From Hedera helix (taxonomy: Eukaryota > Streptophyta > Magnoliopsida > Apiales > Araliaceae), in contig OX359273.1 in NCBI GenBank assembly GCA_947179155.2, positions 37,431,023 through 37,495,022 of the forward strand: DNA of 64,000 bases, in the 5' to 3' direction. The notes beneath the pieces are model-generated. The model was not told where the DNA came from, did no database searches, and saw only the letters and a list, made by a program, of their open reading frames with translations. Within the stretch, counting starts at the first letter, position 1. Each line of letters starts with the position of its first letter. This document shows positions 25,524-39,600 of this stretch, in pieces. Both the position numbers and the translations under genes were made by a program.

Positions 25524-26150
25524 CACAATTAAAACTTAACATAATCAATTGACAAAGTCACTTTTCAAAATAAAAATTGTCAAAATCACAACTACCGAAA
25601 AATGACGAGAATTACTATATCAATTTTGAAAATATAATCCCATTCTAATCTTTTAAGAGAGTACAAAAGCTATTGATCTAAAGTTGTACTTACAAAATTA
25701 ATATGATTTTATAATACCTTATCAACAACGATTTATTTTAAAATGACTTATAAGGTAAAACTTAAAATGATTGTAACTTGTAAGAGAAAACGTTCGAAAT
25801 TAACTTGACTTTTAAGTTAAAACGAGTGTGAAAATATTTGACTAATAATAATTTATAAGTTAAAATAAATTATAAAATTACTAAAAATGATATTAAAAAA
25901 AAAATACATTGATTCAACATTTTATCATAAGAATAATCATTTCAACATTAATAAAACATTAAAAAGAACTATAACTTCAATATCCGTGAGTTTTTTTTCT
26001 CTATATTTTTTTAAATAATATCCATGAGTTATTAATCAACATTATAATAATTATTATTATTTTAGACATTTTAATATAGTCTTATTCTATTTTTGTTATT
26101 ATTATTATTATTCCTACATTTTGAGACATGTAAAACTCAAAATAATTAAA
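24437..26150. other. 3' flank and AT-rich DNA downstream of the TOPRIM gene
   Basis: A consensus donor GTAAGT lies at 24437-24442, five bases after the stop codon at the position matching the end of exon 13. No sequence resembling the Twinkle helicase exons follows. The rest is AT-rich, with a 75-base AT microsatellite at 25,447-25,521 and no supported gene. Confidence 0.6.
25447..25521. repeat. AT dinucleotide microsatellite, about 37 repeats
   Basis: An uninterrupted TA run, the longest simple repeat of this type in the window, between the TOPRIM gene and the split TIR element. Confidence 0.95.
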
Positions 26151-26411
26151 AGAAGATTAAAATATAGTTTGCACCCTAAAATTTGTAGAAGTGTTGAGAT
26201 TTGTATCTCAATATTTAAAATGTATCTTAGTACTTCCAAAGTCTTTTTTCCGATGTTTTATCCTTTCAAAAGTGGTGGTGCATTTTGTTTAACATAATGC
26301 ACTTTGGAGTGTATTTTGTTGAGCTAAAAAGTTTTTTGAGATGCATTTTGACCATTTTAAATCTCAAATGGTGCATTTTATTTAACATAAAAGATCTTGG
26401 AATACATTTAA

Positions 26412-29255
26412 TGTGACGCCCCCAAATCTAGGCCTACATAGCCCAATTTGAGACGTCAAAAAATACACAATTTCTAATACAAATAGTACATAGAACAGAA
26501 ATACATAACTCAATAATACACAACTAAGTTTTCACTATTATTGCCACACTATATACAACATGTGAAGACTACAATAGCTATCTCTCAGACCGTCACTTCA
26601 TTCCCCTGCTAGATCTGGCTACTCTCTCATTTTCTGAAAAACAATGGAACAAAAGAAAGGGTGAGCTCAAATAGCCCAGTAAGAAATATCACGACTAAGA
26701 TAATGACAAAAATTTATCATTAGTCTTCAACAGTTGAGTTCCTAATTGAATATAATAGACAATAAGCTTTATATCAATAATAGCAGCAAAATACAATTTA
26801 TTAGAATAATAATGTAGATTGTGATGTCTACTCGCGTTTCTTTTTAAGAAAAATATCATCAACTCTTATCATCTTAAACACCACTGGTTATGTTAATATA
26901 AGTTTTCAGTTCCTGATTATAATCATGTCAGTCAATAGTTCATCTTTGCATTACGGGCCAAATATATTCAAATATAACACCAACGGTAATGATTATACCA
27001 GTTTTCAGCCTTTGGTCATAATCATACCAACAACAGTTTATCTTTGCCCCAGACCAAAGAGAATATTCACCACGTGCCCTAAAAAACACAATAATTATAT
27101 CGCTTTTATCCTATCATATGTGCCCCAGGCCACAGATATTCACAACAACATGGTTCTTGATGATTAGAATAACAACCGTGATATAAATGATGAATCAGAA
27201 GAAATAGTATGATCAATAAATATCGAAAGTTTATAATTTTTCTTTGTGCATATTCAAATAATGTCCAAATTGTCAACATGATGTGGACTAAAATTCAATA
27301 ATGATATTTAAGATCCACAGTTCAGAATAACAGTTAAGGTTCAATAGAAAGATTTAGAAAAATAGGAAGGTTCAGTTGAAATGATATTAGATGAAGCGCA
27401 AACTATTAAATAATATATAACCATTTCAGGAAACTTTACCAACAAGAGACAAATAAGAAATGAATATGAAGAGTAATTCACCAAACATGCGGTAGTCCGC
27501 GTAGTCGGGTTATTCTAAAAGATTAATAAGGAATGAATACGAAAGGTTATTCACCAAACATACGGTAGTCCGCGTAGTCAGGTTATTCCCACAAATTAAT
27601 AAGGAATGAATACGAAAGGTTATTCACCAAACATGCGGTAGTCCGCGTAGTCAGGTTATTCCAACAAATTAATATACAGAGATAAATGACACATCTTACG
27701 AGTAAGAAAGAAACGATATTATTTTCGAGAATCAAATAATGATAATCCCTTACCATAGTAAGTTTGAATAACGGAAGATGAAAAATATAGTATCCCTTAC
27801 CTTAACACGTGACTGGATATGAAGTTGGTCAACCTATATTTTTATAATTTAATTAGTAACTACCATATATAATTTTCTGGTGTATACCAATTCGTATGAA
27901 ATCATTAAAAGTGATTTAATAAAATAAAGTAGAATAACTTCAATATAGTTTTTGAAGAAAATAATATTTTAAAATAAATCTTTCAAATGAAACTTTTCAA
28001 AATGAATCTTCTAAATGAAGAGAAGGAAGATTTATAAATATCGTGTAATGTGTGTGGTTACTTATATAACTTTTATAAAAATACTTACTTGGTCAGTACT
28101 CGTATACTTACGATCTTTACAAATACTCAAGATGACTTTAGCACACTCAAAGATAACTTATACAAAAAAATATTTGGAGAGTGAAAGAAAGAATAAGTAA
28201 GGAAGTTTTTTTTATGAAAAATCCTTAAGTTAAGGCCTCTATTTATAGCAATTTTTTTTATCATCACCAAGATTTTTTAATTTAATTCAAACTGTATATT
28301 TCAAGATAATGTTTAATCCATACCACTCATTTCATCTTTTAAGATTTCCTTAATCTAAACTATTCATTTAAAAATCATCTTTTAATCTATACCATTCAAT
28401 TTACTTTATATATAAAACAACTAACTTTAAATAAATCAATTAACTTTATATATACAAACAAATAACTTTATATAATTTATCATAATAAAAACAAATAACT
28501 TTATCAATTCAATTATTCAACAAAAATTCACAATAATTCATTATTATGGCTAATTGTTGTAAATGCAGTGTAGTTGACTTTTCGAGTTAGATAAACAGAA
28601 AAATCAATTAATAATAAAATACAACAGTTTAAACAATGTCATAAAAGAGATAACAATAATGCTGAAAATAAATAAGAAAATAACACGTTACTGTGTAATG
28701 ATAATTATTGATTCAGTAATGTGAATTATTGTGCATATGCTACTATGACAATTATCAGTTCAATAATATGAATTACTATGCATGTGACAATTATTGGTTC
28801 AATAAAGTCAATATAGTACAATAACCACTTTATCAGTTTAATAATATAAAACACTGTGCAATACCGTGTGCTACTGTGCAATACCTACTGTGCAATACCT
28901 ACTGCTACTGTGCAATACCGTATGTTACTATTCCTTTACCACCGGGTATTTTAACAGTTCAAGGTGATAGTACCGTTGACTATATTTAGAAATGTTATGT
29001 ATGTCGCTTTCTATATTCGACATTAATTCGTTATGGGGGTCCACCATTATTTTGTTATTTCGGCGCCGCCGTACGAATCGAATATTCCCGGACAAAACGA
29101 ATATTTCCCGACCAAACAAATATTGTCCGACATAATAAAATTTGCACATAACATCCTTAACTTTTAACCTTATCAATTTAACCACCTACTGTTTCAGGAA
29201 AAATATATATGAAGAAAAATTAAATTTTGTATTTCATAAAATTCGGGGTATTACA
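26412..29255 (-). mobile_element. Solo LTR of a Ty3-type retrotransposon
   Basis: This 2,844-bp unit begins TGTGACGCCCCC and ends GGGGTATTACA (plus strand). A perfect TTTAA target duplication flanks it (26407-26411 and 29256-29260). The orientation is minus: read that way it starts TGTAATACCCC, and a TATA-type CTATAAATAG lies at about 28,237-28,247. No internal coding region or second LTR is present, so it is a recombined solo LTR. Its ends resemble those of the LARD element near the right edge (GGGGGCGT.ACA). Confidence 0.85.
27481..27665. repeat. Three-copy 72-74-bp repeat inside the solo LTR
   Basis: CCAAACATGCGGTAGTCCGC and close variants start at 27,481, 27,553 and 27,627. Each is followed by GTAGTC.GGTTATTC. 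It lies upstream of nothing coding and may be an LTR enhancer-type array. Confidence 0.9.
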
Positions 29256-29593
29256 TTTAAATATATTTTAAATAATGGGATGCAAATCTCAACTACTCTA
29301 TAAAGTTCGGGATATAAATTGTATTTTAGTCTTAAAAAAAAGCAAATCTTACAATGGGAGAGAGAGGAGAAAGGGAGATATAAATAGATTAAATGTAATT
29401 TAGGTAAAAGAGGGAGGGAAGAATAATGATTGCATTTGGTAAAATTTATTTATTTAAAATTATTTTTTAAGAAATAATAAATTATTACTTCTTAAAAATA
29501 ACTTTTTAGTAAATATATAAGTTAAAAATTAAATTATTGTCAACACTTAAATAGTAAAAAATGACTTATAAATTAGTTTGAATAACTTATAAG

Positions 29594-29987
29594 CAATGTT
29601 TAGAAAATCGAACAGGTCATCGAATCGGAAAAGTTATCGAGTGGATGAGTCACTGGTTCAACTAGTGGTCGAATCGTTATTGAATCAACGACGTCATAAA
29701 TACATAAAAAAAAATATTAATAATTAATAAAATTTTAAAATATCTAATTTTTTATAAGTTAAAATATAGTAAAATAATGTTATAATATTATTAAAAATAT
29801 TTGTGTAAAAAAAAAAAAACTTTGAAAATCGGATTAACCGGTTAAACCACTGGTTGAACCGATGGTCAACCGATTTTTAATTGGATCGCTATTTTTTCAA
29901 TTTTTTGGTCGGACCTAAAAGTCGACCGATTCCGATCGAACCACGGTTGAATCAGCGATCCGATCCAATTCAATTTTTTAAACATTG
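29594..29987. mobile_element. Small non-autonomous hAT element
   Basis: The ends are CAATGTTTAGAAAATCGAAC and, inverted, CAATGTTTAAAAAATTGAAT. The flanking 8-mers are CTTATAAG (29586-29593) and TTTATAAG (29988-29995), a 7/8 match. The interior has CCGGTT/GGTTGAACC-type arms like the element at 5577-6794, so both belong to related families. Confidence 0.75.
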
Positions 29988-30361
29988 TTTATAAGTAATG
30001 GTTGAAGAGGTCCTAAACATATTTTCTAATACTAAATAAATACTTATGGTTCATGGGGCAAAATTTATCTATTAAAAATGATTTATTTATTAAAAATGAT
30101 TTATTTTAAAAAAATTCTAAAAAGAAAATGAAAAGTTGTTTACATAAGTTTGGGCGGGTCAGTCCCCCGAGTCTGAGCTAAGGAGAGGATAGAAGGGAGA
30201 CGGATTGGCGCCCTACTTTGTGTATTCTGCAGAGAGAAATATAGAACATCTTTGAAGTTCTTACCTCCCAATTATATTTATAAGGGAAGGAAAATCACAA
30301 AGCTTCAGTCCCTCAAAAGATGCTTCTTGATTATCGGAAAATCTTAAGCTCAAACATTCTC

Positions 30362-33300
30362 ATGGCCTCAAAGCACTTTTTCCTCAAGTCCACCCCTTTA
30401 CCACCAGCAGCACAACTTCTAACCTCACGCACTTACTCAAAAATCATCTTTTCAGCTTTCCCTTCAAAACCCATCTCCAATTTAAGTCCTTTTTCTCTAA
30501 AAACTTCTGGGTTTTCTTTTACTCCCCATGCCACCACCTCCAGTACTGGTATTTCCCATTACACCCACATAATTTTATGATTATTTAATGGTATATGAAT
30601 GAATGTTGTTGTTTGGTTAATTTCAGTTGCTAAATTTTTTAGCTTTAATTTTTCATATTGATTGTTTGGTGTATTATAATGGAGGTTGTTACTTGATTTT
30701 TCTTATTTTTTCTGTATTGGAATTGGAGAACCATAAAATTATGATTTTTTGGTTGTTTATATGAATGATCGTTGTTGTTTGATTATATTTAGTTGCTTAA
30801 AGATTGTTGTTTGATATTCTTAGTTTTCTTTACTGGAGTTGGAGAACCATAAAATTATGATACTTTTGTGGTCTATATGATTGAATGCTGTTGTTTGATT
30901 AAGTTTAATTGCTTAAAGTTATATATATGTCTTTGAATATGTCCAAATGATTGTTTAGGGTCTTATAATGGAGATTTTTGTTTTGATTTTCTTTTTTTTC
31001 TGTAGTGGAATTAGAGAATCCAGAAGTGGAAAAGCATAATTCCGGAAAGCTGTTGATACTCGATGAGAAATTGAAGAAGCTTGGAATTGACTGTGGTCAT
31101 TGTAATCCAGGCCAGTATAATGGCTTGTCATGCCCAGTGGTATGAACCCTTGAGTGCCGTTTTTTCTGATTTGTTTGGCAATTGGCATAGTATCATTGCC
31201 CTTACAATGTTAAGTTTTTGTGAAAATACACCGAGAAACACACTTTTACACCTATAGTTGCGAACCCAAAAAGCCTTTTGGGCTTTTCTTCTCTCTGTCT
31301 TTTGATTTTTTTAGCAGCTTGACAAGTTTTCCAGTTTATATTGAATATCTGGGCTCTTTTCTCTTCTTCCACAGTGCAAAGGTGGGGATTCAGGGGAGAA
31401 GTCATTATCTCTTCTCATCACCAAGGAGGGGTAACTCTGGATCTCTCTATTTCTTCCTTTTTCTGTTTTTTTTTGAAGTATTTTTTTATTGTGCTTCTTA
31501 ACAATTTCAAAGTGGTATTTTTTAATATGCTTTAGGGATGCAGCTTTATGGACCTGCTTTCGAGCTAAATGTGGGTGGAAAGGCAGTACAGGGGTAAGTA
31601 ATGTTTGATTGTTTCTTAAGCGAAATTCATTTCATGCAAATTATTCATTTGACATCATGTTTCTCTGATCAAGTTTACATTGGATTGCAGGCTTTTGCAG
31701 GTGTTAAGTCAAGTTATGGAAGGATGAATGATAAAATCACCAAAGTTAACGAAATAAGACAAATCACAGAGCAGGAATTGGATTTACGGCCTTTATGCAG
31801 TGAGGTGTTACAATCTTGCGCTTCCTTTTACCTGTCCTTTTTATCAAATTTGATTGTAGTTTAGTTTCGCAGACATTACTGTTTTTTGTGTATAACTTCA
31901 GCTCACTAGTCCTAGAAAACAACCATAATAAAGGCCCCTCCCATGCTAGGAAACAATGATTAAAAAAAATTCAAAGGAGACAAAGCTTCGGGATAGAAGA
32001 TCCCCCAACCAAAAAAAAGAAAGAAAAAAGAAGCAAATCCCTTCTATTCCTCTCTAATCAAAGAGGCTGAATCATTAGTTCTGAATAATGATGTATTTAA
32101 TGGGCTGGAAAAAGCTAAACTTTGTCCGTCTTACTTTGTTAAATGCTATTCTCTTTCAAGCTTATGTGACATTCACACTGAAATAGGTTGATACTTCTTT
32201 TTACTGTTGATTCAGATACGTGAGTACTTTGCTGAGCGAATGATTTCGGGGGAGACATTACGCAGAAATTTCGTCATGCAAAGAACATTTGGTGATCAGG
32301 TGCAGAAGCAAATTGAACGTCAAGGAATATTTCCATTTCATCTATATTTTGTGTTCAATCACAAGTCATCAGTAAATTGCCTCTATGATGTGATTGATGT
32401 CTAAGAAAAATTAATTGTAAAAATTACTTGCTAGCTGTTTCACAAGACTTTGTCAGCAGTTAAAACATAAAGTTACTTTGTGATGGTCTCTTTTCTGTAG
32501 AAGAAAACAATCTACCTCCCCCACTCTCTTCCTTTTTGCACTGTACATGCCAATATTTTGGTCCTTATGTAAACCTTCTTACCAACAAGCAAGAAGCAAC
32601 ACCTTCTTTGTCAACTTGCAAACTGAAATTCCATATGGGGGCCTTTAGGAAATGTCAAATACCTGGGTATGGGCATCTTATGCTATACTTTAAAAATAAC
32701 TAGAGTTGAGTGAATATTGCCTGATGCACGCCAATAATGAATTTATATTTTCTCTATGCTGTAATTGCAAATATATTGACATCTTGCTCAAGTGGATTTC
32801 TGTTTTATAGCGGACTGATATGTTACATGGACCTGGGGGTCTGGGCAACAGCTGCGGGTACGTGTTTAGGTGTCAGTCCTTGCCGGGCCACAAACTAAAT
32901 ATATATATATATATTTGCAAATAAGTTTTAGATAATCGTGTACTCTTTATGTTTATGGCTGTACATTAAAAAGTTTAATACTCCCTCTGTTCCACAAAAT
33001 GTGTCTTATTTGCAAATATTAAGGATGTATTTTTGTTCCATATTCATTTCTAAAAATAATAAGGTCTTAGTTGGAAGTGGTGGCGATAATGAAATTTGGA
33101 TAACAAACTTGAGGACGTTGTGTCATATTATACTACTATCAATTAAAAGAGGACTCTTTTTCTGGATTTTTTTTGTTGGCAAATAGGACTTTTTGTTGAA
33201 TAGAAGGAGTATATAACAGGATATAGTGCGGAAGGGAGATTTCCACCCTTTTTTGTCATTTAAGAGGCAAAATGTTTCTTTGTTTATGAATACTCACTTT

Positions 33301-33585
33301 TACCTTCCCCTTCCATATATACTCTTGGACACTGGTGTCAGACTCATAACCCAATAAGCCATACCTTTGATGAGTGTTGAGGACACGGGTAGCTAGTCCT
33401 TTACTATTTATCTTTCACTAATCTGCGAATTGTTTTAGGAAGTGTGACAATTAGTTTTCACTGAACCAACTCTTTTGAAAATATTGTGTTGACAGTTTGT
33501 TATTGCATTTACTTATCGAAGACAAGGAGAGCTTGTTAGTTGCAAGTATCGAGATATCAACAAAATGTTTTGGCAGGTTATTAAA

Positions 33586-33624
<39 letters not shown>

Positions 33625-36600
33625 CTTTAGCTTTTTCTCTCTCTAATGTTTATAGATTTACTCATTATATTGAAACAAAAAAACATTATTAGTGACAATG
33701 GTATCTCAACTGTTTGTTGAAGCCTTGAAATGAATCCAGTATCAGACAAAGTGATCCCTTTTTCTTAGAATATTTGGAAACCTTTTGAATGGTGTCAATT
33801 GTTTTTGGAAGTAAGATGGCTAATGATAACGAGATCTCATGAAAGACACATTGGAAGGGATCTTCGTTGAATTGATGAACATGATTCTGTTCCTTAAGTC
33901 AATTTGTGACTGCTTTGTTCTAATTGGATTCATACATCCAATTTAGACACGTGCTTTGAGTTATTATTTTGGTCACTACCTTATGGCCATGGTTGCCAGA
34001 CGGGAGAAAGGGCTATTATACAACCTTGGAATCCTTGCCACAGGGCTAATATTCCTTGTCAAAATGATCAAGTACTCGGTACAACCTGGGATAATGAGAT
34101 TATAGGTCTGTTTAGTCTAATCCAATATTGGGCTGCCCTTTTATGCTGGTATAACTCTACTATATTCATTAACTGTCAAAATAAATTCTAAAATATTACA
34201 ATATTAACAAAGTTATATATATAATAATATGACAATATTAACACAATTATATATAGGCAGCTGTCCTTTTCTCTGTTTCCTTAATTAAAACTATGGATAT
34301 GCTTTCAGTCCATATCAAATCTTGATCTACTTGCATACACGCATACAATTGTGTAGACACACAGACAATGCACGTAACCTGCACAAATTGTAAGGTTAAC
34401 CAAAGGTTGTTAACTTTTTATTGCTTAGTATTTCTAGTCACAGTTGTGGGTATGTTATGATCTTGTGATACACAATACTTATCTTACAAATTACGATACA
34501 ATACAATACATGAGCTTTCAAAACAACAAGAAAAAGAATGATTTTTTTTTCTTTCTTACAAACCTACATAAAATTAGTAATTATATTGGAAAATTCCTAT
34601 GTGATATCTTCCTGCTTTCATAGTAGATGTAATTTTGATGCTAAACTGTTTGAACTTTTATAACTGTTTTGTTGTTAATATGCAGGAAAAAAATACTGAA
34701 AAGATATTCTATGGACTGGATGATATAAATGGAGAAAGTGATATCATCATAGTAATAGATTTATAATGAACTCCTCAATGTATTCAACCATTGTTCTGTG
34801 TTTGGATAAATGTATCAACTTTATTTACTGTGGTTGCCATCTACATTTCTATTGTAGGTTGAGGGTGAAATTGACAAGCTTTCAATGGAAGAAGCTGGCT
34901 TCAGAAATTGCGTAAGCGTCCCTGATGGCGCCCCTCCACTAGTCTCGAAAAAAAATTTGCCGTCTGAAGAAGAGGTCTCTGTTAACCCAAAACTCAGTAT
35001 TTTGTTCTTTTGAAAACTGTCTCATGGTTGATTAATCTTTTCTGTATTCATTGCCAAACTCTGCATGTTTGACTGCATCAACTGAAATTACTTTTTACAG
35101 TCTAATTCCTGTCTCCACTGTGAATGAGAAGCGCTTTTATGATATAACATGTTTGTGGAACAGAAACAGGAAAAAATGGTGTTGGAACAGCGATGTTTCT
35201 CTAGTATTGTAACTCGTGTCTAATATGTTTATGTGGTACCTTTCTCTATTGATCTAATGTCTTCTTTAATGACGAAATGTTGGATCTAATGCTCTTTTCA
35301 TGTCTTTTGTAAAGCTAGGACACCAAGTATAAGTATCTTTGGAATTGCAAAGAGTACCTAGAGAAGGTTTGTTGAAGAGCCGGTTTTATGGCTTTTCCTT
35401 ATTTCAGTTGCTCCTAAAAAGTTGTATCTCGTTTTAAAAGTAATCGCTGAAAACAGAAGGATGATTGATTGTGTTGTACACTTGTACTAGTATAGGCATC
35501 TCGCATAATACTTGCTACTGATGGGGATAGGCCTGGTCAAGCTTTGGCTGAAGAGCTTGCACGCCGCCTTGGAAAGGAAAGGTACATTAATATGTTTTTA
35601 TAGGTCATGCTGTTTATCAGCGTTTTATTAGAGAAATATCCATGTAGCTTCCTTTTCAATTTTTTCATGTAGCTTATTCTCTTTGATAACCTAAGCTTTT
35701 GTTGGGGAACAGATGCTGGCGAGTCAAATGGCCAAAGAAAAATGAAAGTGATCGTTTCAAAGATGCAAATGAGGTTTGATATCCATATGCATGATAGTTG
35801 TTTCATTTCTGGCTTGTTTGCATATTACTTGATTTTAGATTAACGAAGAATCTAATATGAGTGAAGAGGACAGAATACAACATAGTGGACAAGAAATCCT
35901 TTACGACACAAAGTAAAACTGGAAAGAAGTACAAAGTCGTTAAAAAAGAACTGCCAGCTAGTCAAAGACAAATATGTAGTGCTAACCCCTCTACAAGCTT
36001 CCATGGCCAAGGCCTAAGAGAAGTCAAATAAGACATCCTATCCCATGAATGATGCAGCGTAAGGGAGCTTTCTCTGAAAATCCCGGAATTCACCCCAAAA
36101 TAATGATGAAACAAGTACAATGCTACATCATTCTATCATTTTTATGCTACGTTTGGATTGAAGGAATGAAAGTAGGAATGAAATGACTTTTTCCTATGGA
36201 ATGAAAAAATTTGTGTTTGGTTGCTCCATTGGAATGGAATGAGTCATTCTCATCCCTCCCAAATTTATGAATTTTATTTCTTAAGGAAGGGTATTGAATG
36301 ACTCATTTTAGCTAGAATGGAATGAATCATTCCACTCTTCATTTCATTCCTTTCTCTGTTCCATTTCTTCACCCATTCCATTCTTTCAATCCAAATGTAG
36401 CATTACTGTTGTTGAATTATATTGACCTGATTGACAACTAGCTCTCCAAGTTCACTGGGAAAATCCAGACTTCACCAAAAATCCCAGAAAGTGACCAAAC
36501 AAAGAGCTTCATAGACTCCTATATGTACACAATGAAGGAACAAGTGATCGTGACACTTGCCACTCTGCTTACACATCCCACACATGTTTAGATAAAGGAT

Positions 36601-39600
36601 CTTGTAGATTAATTTTGGATTTTAGGTTCCAATAACTATGGAATTTGGAGTCACCTAATTGTTGCTTATCAGTGTTGAATTTTCTTGCGATTTATGTTGC
36701 AACCTTGACTGTGTAACATAGGTGCTTATGTTTCTGGGACCTGAAGTATTGAGGGAGGTCATTGAAAATGCCGAGTTGTATCCAATAAAAGGTTTATTCA
36801 ACTTTAGAGATTTTTCAGCTGAGATTGATGCGTACTATTATCAAACCCTTGATTATCAGCTTGGTGTTTCAACTGGATGGAGGGCCATTAATGAATTATA
36901 CAATGTAAGTATTAGTCTTATTCTTGAATTTTCAATTTTTCTCTTAACCTGTCATTTTTTTATTTCCTTCTCATAAAGGAATGTGATAAAAAAATACTCA
37001 AAAAAGGGAATATGAATTAAGTTTCATGATTGAGTGAGTGATATATATGATGGGTGAAGTATAATGCCCTGAAAGTTCTGCAGATTCTAGATTCAAATTT
37101 GTGATCTTCACACTGTTGGATTTTTTATGCTGGATGTTTTTACATTCCAGTTTCTATTTCAAGATGTACAATATAAATCTCCAATAATACAACCTCCTAC
37201 TATGAATTGTAATGGATAAAGTTATATACTGAAGCTAAGAGCATTTACCTTTATTGGGGCTATTTTCACCCAACTAATACAAGATCATCAGTTCATGCAA
37301 ACAGGAAAAAGAGGAAAGCAGGAGTTTTCACTCATGAAACTATTGAGTCTTATGCACGCAATGGCACCATCAAGGTGTTAGGATTGAGTTACTTAAAGGT
37401 TCAAACTAGGTTGTTGCCATAGTTTCATAGACTAATATGGATATGTATAATATAGGCAAGAAGAAGCCCGATGTAGTGAAGATCATTGGAATTCTTACCA
37501 ACTTCAGTCTCTATTTATGTACCTGTTAAAGATACCAATGATGGACTTGTCTCTAAGAGGCAAGATGATGTTTTTCAGATAAAAGAATAAAGAATTTATT
37601 AGATATTAAGAAAGAGGCTACAAATTACAGGCAGGAAAAGAAGATGAAGTTAGAAATAAGGTACATATTATTTGAATAAGATATTTACAAAACTATCAAA
37701 TTAAGGGTATGTACACTGAATTGAAACTGTGGATTGTAGGGCGTTTGTATACTTCTTCACTGGAGCTAGAAAGCTTCTTTCATTCTGAATTTTTTCTCCT
37801 ACCCAATGTGAATTTGTTGCGTATTTTAAGGAAATGTTGAGGTGGATTGTATATTTCTATTAACCATAGAAACGGATCTTCGAATTACATAACCAGAAGT
37901 GTAAGAACACGAGACATGCATCCATACTTTACAGTATTTATGGAGATAGCATCCTTTTCAATTTTTGACATTTATTATATATCAGGTGGTGCCAGGAGAG
38001 TTGACGATAGTTACTGGAGTTCCCAATTCGGGAAAGAGCGAGTGGATTGACGCTCTTTTGTGCAATCTCTGTGAAAGTGTTGGTTGGAAATTCGCTCTTT
38101 GCTCCATGGAGAACAACGTACGTCAGTTAATTTCTATGCGTGTACCCAAATATGAAAGTGACTTTTTTTTATTTGTAATTTTGTCATTTGGATTATTATA
38201 TTATAAATTTGTGTGTGTGTGTATGTGTGTGTATTGTATTGTATTGCCTTGTGAGGACGTTGCTTGGTTTAATAACGAGTGCTTGGGCTGCCAAGTGTGA
38301 GAAGATGAGTATTAATGTGAGAGTAGACATTATTTGGAAATTGTGTTAGAAGTTGAGTTTGTATCCAGTCTACCCTTGAACATCCTTTTGAAAGGGGACC
38401 CATATTGCGTGATGACTTTTGTAACTTATATATGCTATTTGGCATTTTGGATATATCTCATGTGGACCTTTATATTACACGTGTGCGTGAGTATGTTTAT
38501 TCTATGTTGCCATAGCAGCCATTGTTTGGGAGCAGCCACTTTGTTGGAATAATGTCAAGTGAAGTTAGCCACTTTGTTAGAATAATGTCAAGTGAAGTTT
38601 GTACCTATTCATGCCTTGTGAAAGTATCCACCAAAGAAATATGAAGCTACATGTTAATAAATTTGATTTTTAAGCCTTAATATCAATTGTTCACTTCGAG
38701 ATCCAGGTGTTATACCATATTGTGCACTTTGATTTTTCATTTATCATGATAGACATGGCCCTCGAAAAAGATGCTGCTGTAGTAATTTGGTATTTCCTCT
38801 GAAAAGTTATTAGTTAAAATATAAATGCACAATAACTTGTGTTTTCATGCTAAAATGCTTTAGCAGTGATTGAGTACCTTTACTGATGTACATCTTCTAC
38901 CAAATTTAAAAGTGTTTATTCTGTACATGCTTTACTGGTTTATAGGTTCGAGAGCATGCAAGGAAGCTCCTGGAGAAACATGTGAAGAAGCCTTTCTTTG
39001 ATGCAAGGTAGGTATACTCTAGTTTGACCTCAAATTGAAAGTGGTGATTTTGCTATTATAATTAGATTGTGAGATTAGGTCTTAACATTTGTAGTTACTT
39101 GACATTTTTTGTTAATGATTCCTTATATGAGTAGAACCAAATATGGTCTTCAGTAGAACAGGTTGTGTTTCAATCCGAGCTCATCTAAGGTCACTCACGC
39201 AAGTCTATATAATTCTTTTTGTCAGGGTTATCCACTTCTCCTTTTCTTTATTTTCTTTTGGCTTGTGATAAGAGAGGCATTCGTGCTAGGAGGCTCAGTG
39301 GACTTGAGATGCTTCTATTGTGGGGGTTTACCTTTTTATTTCGTATCTACTCCTTTCAAAGGTGGTGGTTTTGGCTTCGTTTCTCCACATGCTTTATTTT
39401 TATCTCCTGACGATTGAGTTTGATTTTTAGATCTTTCTCAGATTCAGTTCTAGGCCATGTATCTTTCCTTTGGTCTCTTTCATTGAGAAGTGGTTTCCAT
39501 GCCTTTTGTTTGCTCCTAGATTCTTGGTACCCCATCTCTTTCTTCATTGCCCAGTGGCTTGACATCTATGAAGTTTTTTTTTGTGGGATTTTGACTCTTG

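Larger units (their letters stand above)
26153..29335. mobile_element. TIR element (MITE-like) split by a solo LTR
   Basis: The left arm starts at 26,153 with AAGATTAAAATATAGTTTGC and the right arm, inverted from 29,335, starts AAGACTAAAATACAATTTAT. The similarity runs about 75 bases (GTTGAGATTTG.ATC, ATTTAAAAT). Without the inserted LTR (26,412-29,255) the element is about 340 bp. It has no coding capacity. Confidence 0.65.

Noticed and set aside
27481..27665. CRISPR-like direct repeats
   Set aside because: Three contiguous 72-74-bp units without unique spacers in a plant LTR; this is an ordinary tandem repeat.
30274..30285. TATA box for Twinkle
   Set aside because: TATATTTATAAG is a plausible match, but it sits only 35 bases before the first ATG. 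I mention it only as context for start choice.
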